Below, piece by piece: positions 11,760 to 22,166 of a DNA stretch of 64,000 bases. The first letter of the stretch is position 1. Each line of letters begins with the position of its first letter. The notes under the pieces were generated by a model. That model made no database searches and was not told where the DNA came from. It saw only the letters and a list, made by a program, of their open reading frames with translations. A program made the translations under genes and the position numbers. This stretch comes from Bradysia coprophila (taxonomy: Eukaryota; Arthropoda; Insecta; Diptera; Sciaridae): contig NW_023503972.1 in the NCBI RefSeq assembly GCF_014529535.1, forward strand, positions 6,200,001 to 6,264,000, in the 5' to 3' direction.

Positions 11760-11952
11760 TTTTACCTTTTACAAAAGGTAACGCAAGGCGTTATGTTCGA
11801 TCCTAGTAAATCTATCCTTTTACAAAAGGTGACGAAAGGCGTTTTGTTCGAAAGCTATCCTTTTACGAAAGGTAACATAAAGGCGCCTTGTTCGATCCTA
11901 TGGAATTTATCCTTTTACGAAATGTATTTCAGATGCGTTTCGTTCGATCCCA
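11760..11952. repeat. four tandem units of about 43-52 bp
   Basis: Units start with CCTTTTACAAAAGGT or a variant at about 11765, 11816, 11859 and 11911, and each is followed by an AAGGCG..TTGTTCGATCC-like body. The CCTTTTAC..AAAGGT core is itself nearly palindromic. Confidence 0.7.
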
Positions 11953-12206
11953 TAGACAGTAAGACGATATATCCGAGTTTTTGGTGCGTTGAAAGAGATT
12001 TAATGCTTTTGCAAGCAATCTTAACAACCTGAAAAAAATCTGTTCTAATGCTTGGTTCAGTGCTAAGATTAAAACCTTTCTTTCGTCAAGTGCTATTTTC
12101 ATTGATCGATGCAAAAGTTGTTGTTATCATTAGACTCGCTCTAGACTTTTAGAAGAGGTGTCATACTGATACTGTAATACTAATGGATTGTAATATATGC
12201 TGTTAG

Positions 12207-12364
12207 CAACGCACTTCCAACATGAGTGGTACTCTAAATAGAATACTGAAATGGAACGGTGTATCGAACAGACACTGTAAAAAAAAATTGGATTTTTTTT
12301 TTTAAACAAAGTAGTAATCTATTTGGCAGCTGTAACACGAAGCACTTTTGCTTGCAGTGCGTTG
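12207..12364. mobile_element. MITE copy B, 158 bp, 7-bp target duplication
   Basis: This is the same family as 11448-11609. The termini start CAACGCACTT and end AGTGCGTTG, with CTGTTAG on both flanks (12200-12206 and 12365-12371). The two copies independently give a 7-bp duplication. Confidence 0.8.
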
Positions 12365-13191
12365 CTGTTAGGTATCATCATAGATCATCTTTAAGATACA
12401 GTACTTTCAGGCGTAACCTTGCTTCAGTTTCGTTAAATGTTTCGTTCATTTCATTCATTCATTTGTATGAGATTTTTTTAACGTGGATGGCATTTCAAAC
12501 GGCCTTCAAGATGATTTATAGAAAAAAAAAATTGGTATTGAAAGATCGAATTAAACGAATTTTGGTGCAATAATTGCGATCATAGTGATGTGTCATAAGA
12601 ATTTTATTGTTGTCTGTGATCCACAGCATGCCAAGCTATTTTTGCGACCAGGATTTAATTTTATTAAAAAATCTATTTTCCCGTCACTAGGACGAAGTAA
12701 AGCGCTGAATAGTGTTGGGAAATTTCCGTTCTAGTAACCGTGGAAATTCTGATATCAACATCCAAGCGACAGCTCAAAACCAGCCAGCCACGCAGTAATC
12801 GAGAGGTACTGACCGAAAACACCTCATTTAATGAAATTTGTTTAGATTTGTCAGTGTGAGGTAAGTTTAAAGTTTAGGAATTTTCCGGGTCAATTTTTGG
12901 GAAAACCCATCTGTCGATGCCATATTGATTAATAAGAAAAATGTTTTTTTTCGCAAAATGTTACTTGATAAGGTTTAAAAAAAAGAATTTTCAAGAAATG
13001 TTTGATTTCAATTTTCCCATACAAATCGCTTTTCCGGCCGGAAAAACGATTTTCCAGAAAAAAATGGTTCTGCAGTTTTTCATGCTCAATCACATGACAT
13101 AAAGAAAAAATTGGAAAAACATGAAGCGAACTAATTGATACAACTTGCCCGGACTACCGACTACGGTGGTATTATATCGATTTAATCGTTC

Positions 13192-13482
13192 TTGGATTCT
13201 TGGGCGACCATGATTCTCAGAATAACACTGCGGCCGACAATGAATACCTTTAACATTCTGAAACCACCTGGTCTATCGCTAGACGATGGTAAAACGCCGG
13301 ATGGACTGATTCCGTGGAGTAGAGGAAAAGTAATAATTTGGGATTCAACTATAAAAAACAATCTTGCTTCGTCATACTTGCATAATTCGTTAAAAAATGC
13401 ATGGTCGGTCGCAGAAGAAGCAGATAGACGCAGTTTGATCAATAAAATTGCCTCGCAAATTTCATTTCATCTCTTTATTTGA
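13192..13482 (+). pseudogene. mobile-element-derived protein fragment
   Basis: A 96-codon open frame contains PPGLSLDDGKTPDG, a GKVIIWDST block and an AEEADRR segment. I recognise this order (P-x-GL..DGK.PDG..W..GK.x.WD.T..A.SYL) as a module common in retroelement-like proteins of invertebrate genomes. The fragment has no upstream partner, so it is almost certainly a dead piece. The similarity is from memory and unverified. Confidence 0.4.
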
Positions 13483-13671
13483 AAGACTTTTTTTTGTTCA
13501 CATTCATACCTTATTCATATACTAAATAAGTAGTAGCTTAAAGTCAACGGATTCAAATGCTCGAAACTAATCGGAAAAATAAATCAAACACCAAATTCGA
13601 TGTTCTCCTTACTCAAGAAATTATTCCTTGATTTAAACAAAAAATTGAAATCTGACATTAATAAAACATGC

Positions 13672-16103
13672 TTAAGCCTTTCGGCTCTTCTTTTTCGGTA
13701 CCTCGTCTGAAGGATCCGTCTTGCTCATAAATGCTTCGATCAAATCTGGCGAATCGACATTATCTTCCGGCTCCCAGGTGTCTTGACTCGGATCGCATCC
13801 CTTCCAGCGGATAAGGAAATTCTTCGTCCCGTCATCATTGTACTGAACGTCAACGATTTTCTCCACTTCCCAGTCCTGTTCAGCATCGTCAATCACCTGT
13901 TTCTTGGCCGCTTTCGTTGCTGGTTTCGCCTTGGCTGGTTTGGACGAGGTCTTTGCTTTTTTTGCTGGCGATTTTGTCTTGGTGGCAGTGGATTTCGACG
14001 ATTTTTTGACCGATTTGGATTTGGCTGCTTTCGATGGGGACTTTGCGGGGGAATCCAGAGCGTTTTTCTGTTTGGATTGATATTTCTTCAGAACCTCCGG
14101 ACAATTTAGTGACGTGGCCAGCTCCCACGTGTTGCTCGATGATGGCCAACCTTTTTGGAAACGAATTTTTTGAGATAAGAAATCATTTCGCGAGATGCAT
14201 TATCAGTAGAAATGAGCGGGATGGTGATTTTTACGAAAAACCAACACGACTTGAGATCACAATTTCAAATACTCGGAGTTCGTTCACCAGGAAATCTTAG
14301 GACACTAGCGACTAGACACAGTATCTCTTGGTGAGATTACATGGTTTCCATTGGTGCGAACAATGAACTTTATTCAAACCGTGACCTTAGGGATCGTTCG
14401 TATGTCACGCGTGTTTTTCTAACACATTCTTAACCATATCTTGCATGCCTTTCGCACGCATGACACACTTACGAATGGCACTGATTACTGAATTGGAAAA
14501 TTGAGCAATTGGTCTACAAGTCGTTGAAATTATTAATTTGTACAAAATGGTAGAATGGGTTTCCTCCATGGCTAACCCGCACAAAATGAACCGAACACGA
14601 AACGATGTCATCCATAGAACCATAACCACAACTTATTTTTCTTTGTTATTTTGACAATTTGCATTGTTAATAGTGTTGAGGTTATGGCTCTATGGATGAC
14701 GGTCTGACCTTTAATTTCACCTTGGAAGAAACCTATACCGATTTGTATACCACAACGGGTTCGACTCTTACCTTTCCACTTTAAGAAATAATATTTCTTT
14801 CCCTTCTCAATTTTCTCCCCGACAATGTCCTCGACCTCATAGTCATCGTCCTTCTTCGCCGATTTGGTCGATTTTGCTTTTCCTGCTGCTCCCTTCTTCC
14901 CTTTCGCTGCTTTCGAATTTCCTTTGGATTTGGACTTCGATTTGGAACCATTCACGAATATTTTGTCATCTTCGCCCTCCGTTTCTTCGACTTCAGCGTA
15001 TGTGAGTTTTTTCGGTGTACCGCGTACGCCGCTGGTGCGTTTGTTCTTTTTCGATTCCTGGTATTTGCTGATCAAATCGGGACAGTTCAACGAATTCTCG
15101 GGCTCCCAAGTATCGTCGTCCATTTTGTAGCCTTTCCAGCGAACCAGGTAGTGTTTGACACCGTCCTCAATTTTTTCGTCGTAGATCAACTACAGAAAAT
15201 TGAAGAAAATTGTAAGATATTTCCTCTACAATATGGCGTCCATCAGCTGCACTTACCTGTACTTCGTACTCTTTTTCGCTTTTGTCCTTTTTCGGCTTTG
15301 TGCTTTTTTCCCGTTTCGGTTTAACTACGACATCCTTCATGTGTTCTTCTCTATATCGGGCAATAATTTCCGGGCAAGACAGAGAACTCTCGGGTTCCCA
15401 TGTGTCACCACTGGCATCATAATTCTTCCAACGAATCAAAAAGGAAGTTTTCCCACGTACAATTTTGTGATTGACGATGTCTTCCACCTCATACTCTTCA
15501 TCGCCATTGGCTGCATCGTCATCATTGTCATCGTTTGCAGTCGACGTTGCATTTTTCGCTCTTGACCGCTTTGCCGGTACATCAGACGCAGACGATTTCT
15601 CCTTTGCGGCCGATCTCTTTCGACTTGTTCCAGCCGCTTGTTCGGCATCAGGATTACTTTCCAAATATTTCTGAACAATATCGGGACAATCAAGACTGCT
15701 TTCCGGTTCCCAGGTGTCGTCGGATGGTGGACAATTCTTCCATCGCACCAAAAAGTGACGAACTTTCTTTTCAAATTTGTGGTCGATAATGTCTTCGACC
15801 TCGTAATTACCATCATCGTCATTGCTAGCAACGGGTACGGGTACTTCTGTCACCGTATCATTCTTCTTGCGACCCTTTTTCTTTGGGATTTCTAAAGCTG
15901 GTTGATCAGCGCCTTGCTACAAATTTTTGTTTTTTGTCAACGACGAAAACATTTTAGGCGCATTCAATTCACACAAAGCTTACCAGTGGATCGGCATCGT
16001 CGGCATCGTTTACCGCTCCTCCATTTATGTCAGCATCGTTATCAATATGTGTGTCCTCAGTCACTCCATTCGAGCTGTTCTTCTTCAAACTTTCTTTTCG
16101 CAT
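13672..16103 (-). CDS. five-chromodomain nuclear protein
   Basis: Exons 15984-16103, 15257-15916, 14772-15189 and 13672-14150 join in phase to 558 codons plus stop. Introns are 67, 67 and 621 bp, all GT/AG. The protein has an acidic N-terminus and a KKKGRKK basic stretch at 52-58. Five chromodomains follow at about 77-127, 181-231, 256-306, 376-426 and 492-543, separated by Lys/Ser/Pro/Ala-rich linkers resembling histone H1 tails. Each carries the (Y/W)EVE...RWK/KWK...TWE pattern. Against HP1's methyl-lysine cage (Tyr24, Trp45, Tyr48) the domains read Y-W-C, Y-W-Y, Y-W-Y, Y-W-W and W-W-C. The inner three keep a full aromatic cage and the outer two have Cys at the third position. I see no chromoshadow, SET, helicase or crotonase-like domain. 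By family it should bind methylated histone tails in the nucleus, perhaps several at once. I know no close named homologue. The 621-bp intron splits domain 4 after Lys-Trp-Lys and carries a MITE. Confidence 0.85.
14558..14733. mobile_element. nested inverted-repeat MITE in the chromodomain gene's last intron
   Basis: The outer arms GGTTTCCTCCATGG and CCTTGGAAGAAACC are imperfect reverse complements. The inner arms GTCATCCATAGAACCATAAC (14607) and GTTATGGCTCTATGGATGAC (to 14700) are nearly perfect. The same double-palindrome layout recurs at 20299-20482. Confidence 0.65.
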
Positions 16104-16399
16104 TGTTACTGCGATTTTTCGATTATTTATTGGAAATATTTAACCAGAAATATCAGAAGTCTCAACGCAGCGTCTATAAAAATGGCGCTTTATGAAAAAT
16201 GGCTACGTTGAAGTTTGAAATGCAGGTCTCTGTCGGCAAAAATCTAAAGCAGAACTTTCGTCATATTGACACAGATGGCAGCTTGAAAACGGCACGAGTT
16301 TTAAAACCATCCATTGATTGAACCGACACATTTTCTGTTTTATGGTTTACTGGTACCAACATAAACGTCGAGAAAAAGCCCTAGAGAGAAAAAAAGTTA

Positions 16400-16545
16400 C
16401 GTTCTCAGAACAGTCTATGGATGTACAAATTTTGGCTCCGCGATTTAATTTAATAATTTCCTTTACTAGGGAAGGAAAATGGGCTAAAGCCCTCGGACAT
16501 TTTTACTCGCCTGGATACGAAATATCAAATTCCTTCTCGCGTTAA
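16400..16545. repeat. interspersed repeat fragment shared with 58100-58280
   Basis: CTGGATACGAAATATCAAAT near 16511 is repeated exactly near 58160 in the Ig-gene intron, and nearby AGGGAAGGAAAA-like sequence is also shared. Confidence 0.5.
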
Positions 16546-17049
16546 AAGAGAGACAGACCAATTATTTAACTGGTCTCGATGATATGTCAAATTTTTATAA
16601 ACAAAAATCGTGTAATTTTGAAATTGCTTTTTTTTGCTGTTTTGTTCGTTGTTATTGAATTTTAATTAATTAGTGAGCTGCCTAAAAGGTACAAACGTGA
16701 AAATATTGATGAAATGTGCATGTTCATTTGCATCTGTGAGTAGTCTAGAGGAACAGCAGTCTAGACTACTGCATCTGTGATCAGTCCAGAGGAACAGACT
16801 ACTGCATCTGTGCCTGCATCAAATGGAGAAAGTGCAGCAAACACCACTAAAATTTGAATTTTAAGTCAACGATTCGATGAAAAAGTGAACCGAAAAATAC
16901 ATTTCAACGCTTCCTTGTATGAAAAAGACGCTACGATAGAAAGACCTCCGCACTTTCCATTTTGAATTTCGACCGCACTTACCGCGTGAATTAGAGTTTC
17001 TTTCAATGCATAAGTTTCGGTGTTTATAGTTCTATAGACTGTTATGATC

Positions 17050-17215
17050 AGAGCGAGAAAACCGAAGACTAATTATTATAACTTGCCTGGGGTACTTGTC
17101 AAAGTATTTGCTTCTCTTTCAACGTGGTACATTGAGAGCGAGAGGACAGGAGACCAGTTTATTTTAACTTGCCTTGGGGTACTTGTCAAAATATCATCTT
17201 CTCTTTCATTATAAC
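17050..17215. repeat. 86-bp tandem duplication upstream of BUD23
   Basis: AACTTGCCTGGGGTACTTGTC at 17080 recurs as AACTTGCCTTGGGGTACTTG at 17166. Matching GAGCGAGA precedes both copies and CTTCTCTTTCA follows both. Confidence 0.65.
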
Positions 17216-17570
17216 ACTATATTGTCCCAATATTTTTTAACACCTTTGAGTTGATCACGAGGGCGCTGGCAGCAAAATTTTCAAGCTATATTCCATTGAC
17301 TTAGAACAGCTTTCAAAAAGTTCAAAACCTGTCGATATTTGTGGCTTGCGCGAATCATTCTATCACCCGATTATCGCCACCTGTTGTAATTTCTCCCAGT
17401 CCTGTTTATAACATCAGCGCATGCATTTGTGAAATGTCAACCAAGATTTCACATAACCTCACTTTTGTCAGTGGATATAAAAATATAAACAAAAAGCGTG
17501 TGCACGAAAAGAAACTCTTGAATTTGAATTGTTGCTTGACACAAAAGTTTTATTCGATCACAGCGGAAGG

Positions 17571-18524
17571 ATGTCTCGACCGGAGCATAAAGCACCACCA
17601 GAAATCGTAATTTTGTTAAACTACGACGAAACGATCACTTTTCAAGCGAATTTCTAATTTCAGTTTTACAATGAGGATGAGGCACGCAAATACACCAGCA
17701 AGTACGTTACAATGTTACGCTTAAACATGGCTGGAACGATTGTCTAACTGAAAATTAATTAATTTTGCAGCTCCCGTATTATCGAGATTCAAGTTTCAAT
17801 GTGCGAACGAGCCATCGAACTGTTGGCCCTTCCCGACGACCAAAATTGTATGATACTTGACATTGGCTGCGGATCCGGTTTGTCTGGTGAAGTGTTGACT
17901 GAACAGGGTCATGTGTGGATCGGCATCGATATAGCCAAAGCCATGCTGGACGTAGCTGTCGAACGTGAATGTGACGGAGATTTGGTGTTGGGCGACATGG
18001 GTCACGGTATGCCATTCAAATCGGGCACATTCGATGGGGCTGTTTCCATATCAGCACTGCAATGGCTGTGCAATGCCGACAAAACGAGCCATCATCCGCA
18101 GAAACGGTTGTACACATTTTTCAGCAGCTTATTTTCGTCGCTCACCCGTTCCGCTCGGGTTGTGTTCCAATTTTATCCGGAGAATTCCGATCAAATCGAG
18201 CTGATCACATCGCAGGCGATGAAGGCGGGCTTCTTTGGCGGTTTGGTCGTTGATTATCCGAATTCGGCAAAGGCAAAAAAATATTTCCTTGTACTGATGA
18301 CCGGTGGCAGTGCCGAATTGCCGGCAGCATTGGGTACAGATGTAGCGGAAAACAATCGCATTGCGTACACGAAGAAGCGTGAAATGGCGAGGCAAGCGCG
18401 TGGAAAACCGCTGAAGAAATCGAGAGACTGGATTCTGGCGAAGAAGGAACGAAGACGACGACAAGGCAAAGAGACCAGAGAAGATACGAAATACACTGGC
18501 AGACGGCGTCCGTGTAAGTTTTGA
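17571..18524 (+). CDS. BUD23: 18S rRNA (guanine-N7)-methyltransferase BUD23
   Basis: BUD23 methylates N7 of a guanosine in the 3' major domain of 18S rRNA during 40S subunit maturation; in known systems it works with the TRMT112 activator in the nucleolus and nucleus. Exons 17571-17606, 17664-17701 and 17771-18524 give 275 aa, close to the human length. The N-terminus MSRPEHKAPPEIFYNEDEAR is the family signature and fixes the start. The SAM-binding motif I is LDIGCGSG at about 54-61, followed by GIDIAKAML. ISALQWLCNAD is the diagnostic family block. The basic C-terminus (DWILAKKERRRRQGK) is the BUD23-specific RNA-binding tail. Exon 1 is just 36 bp. An AATAAA lies 26 bases after the stop. The downstream neighbour on the other strand is the DNAJC30-like gene, 139 bp away tail to tail. 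Confidence 0.95.
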
Positions 18525-18549
18525 TTGGAAATTCACATTTTGTTATTGA

Positions 18550-18555
18550 AAATAA
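18550..18555 (+). other. polyadenylation signal for BUD23
   Basis: A canonical AATAAA lies 26 bases past the BUD23 stop, inside the 139-bp convergent gap. Confidence 0.6.
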
Positions 18556-18663
18556 ATTTAATGAAAATCGAAAACAAAAAAGAGAAAAATATTTACAAGG
18601 CGGATAGACTAATCAATTAACAACGACCAGTTTGGCCAACGACAGTTTCACTTCACATATGAA

Positions 18664-19422
18664 TTACCTCTTCGTCGATTCACTGACTTCATCCGGTTTT
18701 TTTTCGAATAGCGTGCTTCCGTAGAGAACTAAAATCATTAAGACCATGCCACCAAATATCGTGATCTCGTACTTTCCGCTGTTCTCTTGACGCAAATTTT
18801 CAGCTGGTTTACCATAAAATTTCTTCCTAGCCGCCTGACTGCGTTCAAATGCCTTCCCGTAATGTTCATTGTTCCATTCATCAAAATTGAAGATCGGTGT
18901 TCGGCCCGTCGCTGTCGGCGCTTCGGTACGTTTCATATGCCGTTTATAGAACCGGGTCTGTGCATCGTCTTTCACTTCCTCAACCGTTTCTTCCACATCT
19001 TTATACTGCGCCCCAGCAGTATGAATGATTCCTATTGGAATAGTAGAAAATCATTCGTATTCTGACAAGGGAAAAACTCATCACAACAAACCTTTGTCGT
19101 ACAATCGTCTGAGCTTATAATTTCCCAGTATCTCATATGCGTCACTTATATCGCGAAATTTCTCTGCTGCGTCTGCGGAACCTTCATTTCTATCCGGATG
19201 ATACACTTTCGATAAATTGTAGTATGCTGCCTTCACGTCCACCTGCGTGGCCTTGGGCGTCAAACCAAGGACATCATAGTGACTCTTTTTACGTAGAATG
19301 TTCCCCGTGGAAAAGTTACATTTTCGGTTGGTGTTGTCGAATGCAAACAGCGAACCACAGTAGTTGTGGTAAGTTCTTCCGCATTTTGTTAAGATTCGGG
19401 GGCACACGATTGGAGTCATCAC
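18664..19422 (-). CDS. DNAJC30: DNAJC30-like mitochondrial J-domain protein
   Basis: Exons 19092-19422 and 18664-19031 give 232 aa; the intron is about 60 bp with ends GT/AG. The N-terminus (residues 1-45) is basic and hydroxylated with no acidic run before residue 29, as expected of a mitochondrial presequence. The J domain spans about 47-111 with the catalytic HPD at 75-77 (VYHPDRN). After a charged linker comes [18 protein letters not shown], a block that matches vertebrate DNAJC30 (FNFDAFYQAHYGE). One membrane segment follows (about 200-219, [16 protein letters not shown]) before a short polar tail. That architecture is the DNAJC30 pattern. In mammals it is an inner-membrane protein linked to ATP synthase and complex I maintenance. 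The start is one of two adjacent Met codons. Confidence 0.88.
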
Positions 19423-19728
19423 GGCGGAGTACGAAAAAAATGGGTTTGTTTTAGAGGAAAGGAACTGAAGGAACTAACTCAATTTACGCGATACTTGTCA
19501 TGTTTCTATCAGAAGGTTATTGCTTGTTATACAACCAAAACACAAACGAATCTGTCGGTCGTGTGTCAAATCTTATTTTGACATCTCAGAAATCTTTCCC
19601 GTCACACTCACACACACACACCCCACACACCGCAACCGCCGTGAAAGTGAGTGTGTTTGAAATTTTATGGTTGCGTTCACATAGTTGGCCAATTGAATTT
19701 TTTTAACGGTCAACTGGAGTATGTACTG

Positions 19729-20296
19729 AAGGTTGTGAAAGAACCAGGTTAAGTTAACTCTGAGTTGATCACGAAGGCGTTGACAAATTGTATTGTTTTG
19801 TTACATGAAATGGAGAAACCTCGTTTTGCGTTCAGCAAATTGTATTGTTTTGTTACATGAAATGGAGAAACCTCGTTTTGCGTTCAGCAAATTGTATTGT
19901 TTTGTTACATGAAATGAAGAAACCTCGTTTTGCGTTCAGCAACTTCTTTAAATGTGTTACATGAAATAATCGGTTCAGTTCGAATCACTTTATTTATTTT
20001 GCATTTTAATTTCGGCTAATTGTGTTCGTCGTAGAAATCTGTGTCAATACTGATTTTGCCTTGTCCTATGAACCTGTTAATACAGTATTTGAAGCATGTA
20101 TTTTTGGAAACACAAATTGAGTTCAGCGGCTACGAAGTTTATATGAAAAAGGGAACGTAACAAAAACAAAATTCCGAATTTTCCTAAAAAACATTTTCTT
20201 CAAGTTGGTTTCACACACAATCTGTACTGAGTGCGTTTATCGATTTCGGTGTCACCCGCCTTCGTGGGTGTCTTAACCTGGTTCTTTCAGAACCTT
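19729..20296. mobile_element. TIR element, GAAGGCGGTGACAC family, ~570 bp
   Basis: The left end AAGGTTGTGAAAGAACCAGG and the right end (CCTGGTTCTTTCAGAACCTT) are inverted. Inside each lies GAAGGCG..TGACA in opposite orientation. There is no ORF. Other pieces of this family lie at 20643-20901, 38953-38990 and 60757-60814. The target duplication is not clear. Confidence 0.65.
19784..19965. repeat. three tandem 52-bp units plus a partial
   Basis: CAAATTGTATTGTTTTGTTA starts units at 19784, 19836 and 19888; the first two are identical and the third differs by one base. A diverged partial unit follows from 19940. It is internal to the 19729-20296 element. Confidence 0.9.
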
Positions 20297-20298
20297 GT

Positions 20299-20482
20299 AT
20301 AGGTTTCTTTCATCGTGCGGTAAAAACGAATTTTGACAGGCTGAAAACAACCGACCGTCATCCACAGAAGCAAACATAACCGCAACATAAACAAATTTGT
20401 TCGTTAAAACTTCAAAGGGAGGTTGTGTTGGCTTCTCTGTGGATGAAGATTGACATTTTGAACGACCTTGGAAGAAACCTAT
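20299..20482. mobile_element. nested inverted-repeat MITE, second copy
   Basis: The outer arms ATAGGTTTCTTTC and GAAGAAACCTAT enclose inner arms GTCATCCACAGAAGC and GCTTCTCTGTGGATGA. The layout and terminal sequence match 14558-14733. Confidence 0.65.
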
Positions 20483-20642
20483 GTATCAGTACTACCACAC
20501 ACATTCAATCTACTTATAGTAGGTACATAAACACTGAAGGTAATGTAAACACCCAGATAATGCAAGGCTCTCTACTTTCAGGTGAATTTTAGCTTACTTA
20601 TGTAAAAGTTCAGACAGAACAGTTTAAGACTCTCACGAAGGC

Positions 20643-20901
20643 AAGGTTCTGAAAGAACCAGGTGAAGACAACTCTGAGTTGATCTCGAAGGCGGTGACAT
20701 ACAATTGCGTCAACGGCTGCGAAGTTTATATGTAAAATGGAACTTACCAAAAACAAAATTCTGAATTTTCGAGAAAAATATTTTCTTCAAGTTGATTTCT
20801 CACACTATCTGTTTATAAAATTTGGTGTCAACCGCCTTCGTGGTTGTCTTAACCTGTTCTTTCAGAACTTTAGGTGTCCTAACCTGTTCTTTCAGAACCT
20901 T
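20643..20901. mobile_element. second copy of the GAAGGCGGTGACAC element
   Basis: AAGGTTCTGAAAGAACCAGG on the left is mirrored by AACCTGTTCTTTCAGAACCT on the right; the right end is duplicated (two copies within 20850-20901). Confidence 0.6.
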
Positions 20902-22166
20902 GCACGAAGGCGGTGACACACAAATTTTGACAAATAAGCATATACTGCCAAGCAAGCATATGCTGCCTTTATACACAATAAATATAAATCGACATATTTT
21001 GAAGAATCGGCCATACCTCCCTAGAGAATAGCGAAAGTGTGTTGTTGGATATATCCGAAGGAACTAACGATGGTAAGAGAACCAACTGCATTTGTGGCAC
21101 ACCTTCTTAATGAGCGCATAGATTCCAAGTTTGTTATGATTCTTAATCTTTCACCACCCACGGCGTTTATCAAATCTTTTACTTCCTTTGATTGTATTTA
21201 AAAGTGGTAGATCACCAGAAATGCTACTAATTCCTTGTAATAGCAATCCGCCGAAATAGCCACTTGCGTGCAATATATTGTGGGCATAGACCGTGTAGTC
21301 CATTTAGTCAAGTGAATTTGCACTGACCGATCGAGTTATCCATCAATGCAATATGTAGTTATTTATTTACCAAATAAAGAAAAATTTCGACCTCACACAA
21401 TGCCAAAACAAACACGCATACACACCATTTCACACTCTCAAACAATATAATGTCGCTCACATCGCAAATTCAGATTTACAGAAATTTATGAATGAAATAA
21501 GCAGAGATTCTCGCACACACTTATGTGGCGCAACAACTATGTATAGTTTACTTACACATGCTAAGGCTACTATAGCCACTTGCTTCACAGAATGTCTCAA
21601 CATTTTTCTTATTCATAAAATTTTGATTCAGTCTGCATTCCGTCTTCGACTGACGTTGACTTGCGTGTGTGCATAGCTTACAATTTTCTCGTCTTCTTTG
21701 CGATATTATTTTTCTAAGTTTTCGTAATTTATGCTTTTGTTGCTTTCGTTTATTCGTAATATAAAGAACAGAACCAAACCCAGTGTAATTTGAGCGTAAT
21801 TTACAATATCGTAAAGATTTGAACAAATCATTGTCGGTTGTTTTATTGCTACACGCACCGAATGGCAACACACCGGTATATTCAATAAAACAAATTCAAT
21901 TAATTGAATGAAACATTGTATTGAAGAAAATTGGACAGAAATTCGTTCGTAAATGTGTGGTCGATAAGAGGAGACACAGTGAGATCGTTTAATAAAGAAA
22001 TAAAACCATAACGCAGAGAATTCGTATCGGTTCAGCTTAATTTGCATAAAATTCTCATAACGATCGGTTGAAGTGTCATTTGTCTTTTTAACGTTGTCGG
22101 ACCCCGGCATTTATCATAATTAGAATAAATAAAAATATTTGAAAAAGTTTTCGATTAAAGACAATT

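Larger units (their letters stand above)
10761..13180. other. non-coding, repeat-rich stretch
   Basis: It contains two copies of a ~160-bp MITE family (11448-11609 and 12207-12364) and a ~50-bp tandem repeat (11760-11952). Short open frames are scattered and lack coding character. I see no gene. Confidence 0.5.
16104..17570. other. intergenic stretch upstream of the chromodomain gene and BUD23
   Basis: The two genes are divergent across this stretch. It holds a 60-bp partial duplication at 16728-16818 (GCATCTGTGA..TAGTC..AGAGGAACAG), an 86-bp tandem duplication (about 17050-17215) and an interspersed-repeat fragment (16400-16545). I see no coding sequence; the promoters of both genes should lie here. 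Confidence 0.5.
19423..22166. other. repeat-rich intergenic stretch
   Basis: The stretch includes a TIR-bounded element with a 52-bp triplicate (19729-20296), a related shorter copy (20643-20901) and a nested MITE between them (20299-20482). From about 21000 to 22166 I see only AT-rich sequence, presumably the upstream region and 5' UTR of the gene starting at 22167. Open frames there do not look coding. Confidence 0.5.

Noticed and set aside
13783..14300. Plus-strand frames over the chromodomain exons (Phe/Gly-rich)
   Set aside because: Antisense shadows of Lys-rich linkers; splice sites and domains support only the minus strand.
18129..18536. 135-codon minus-strand frame over BUD23 exon 3
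   Set aside because: Antisense of a clear methyltransferase exon.
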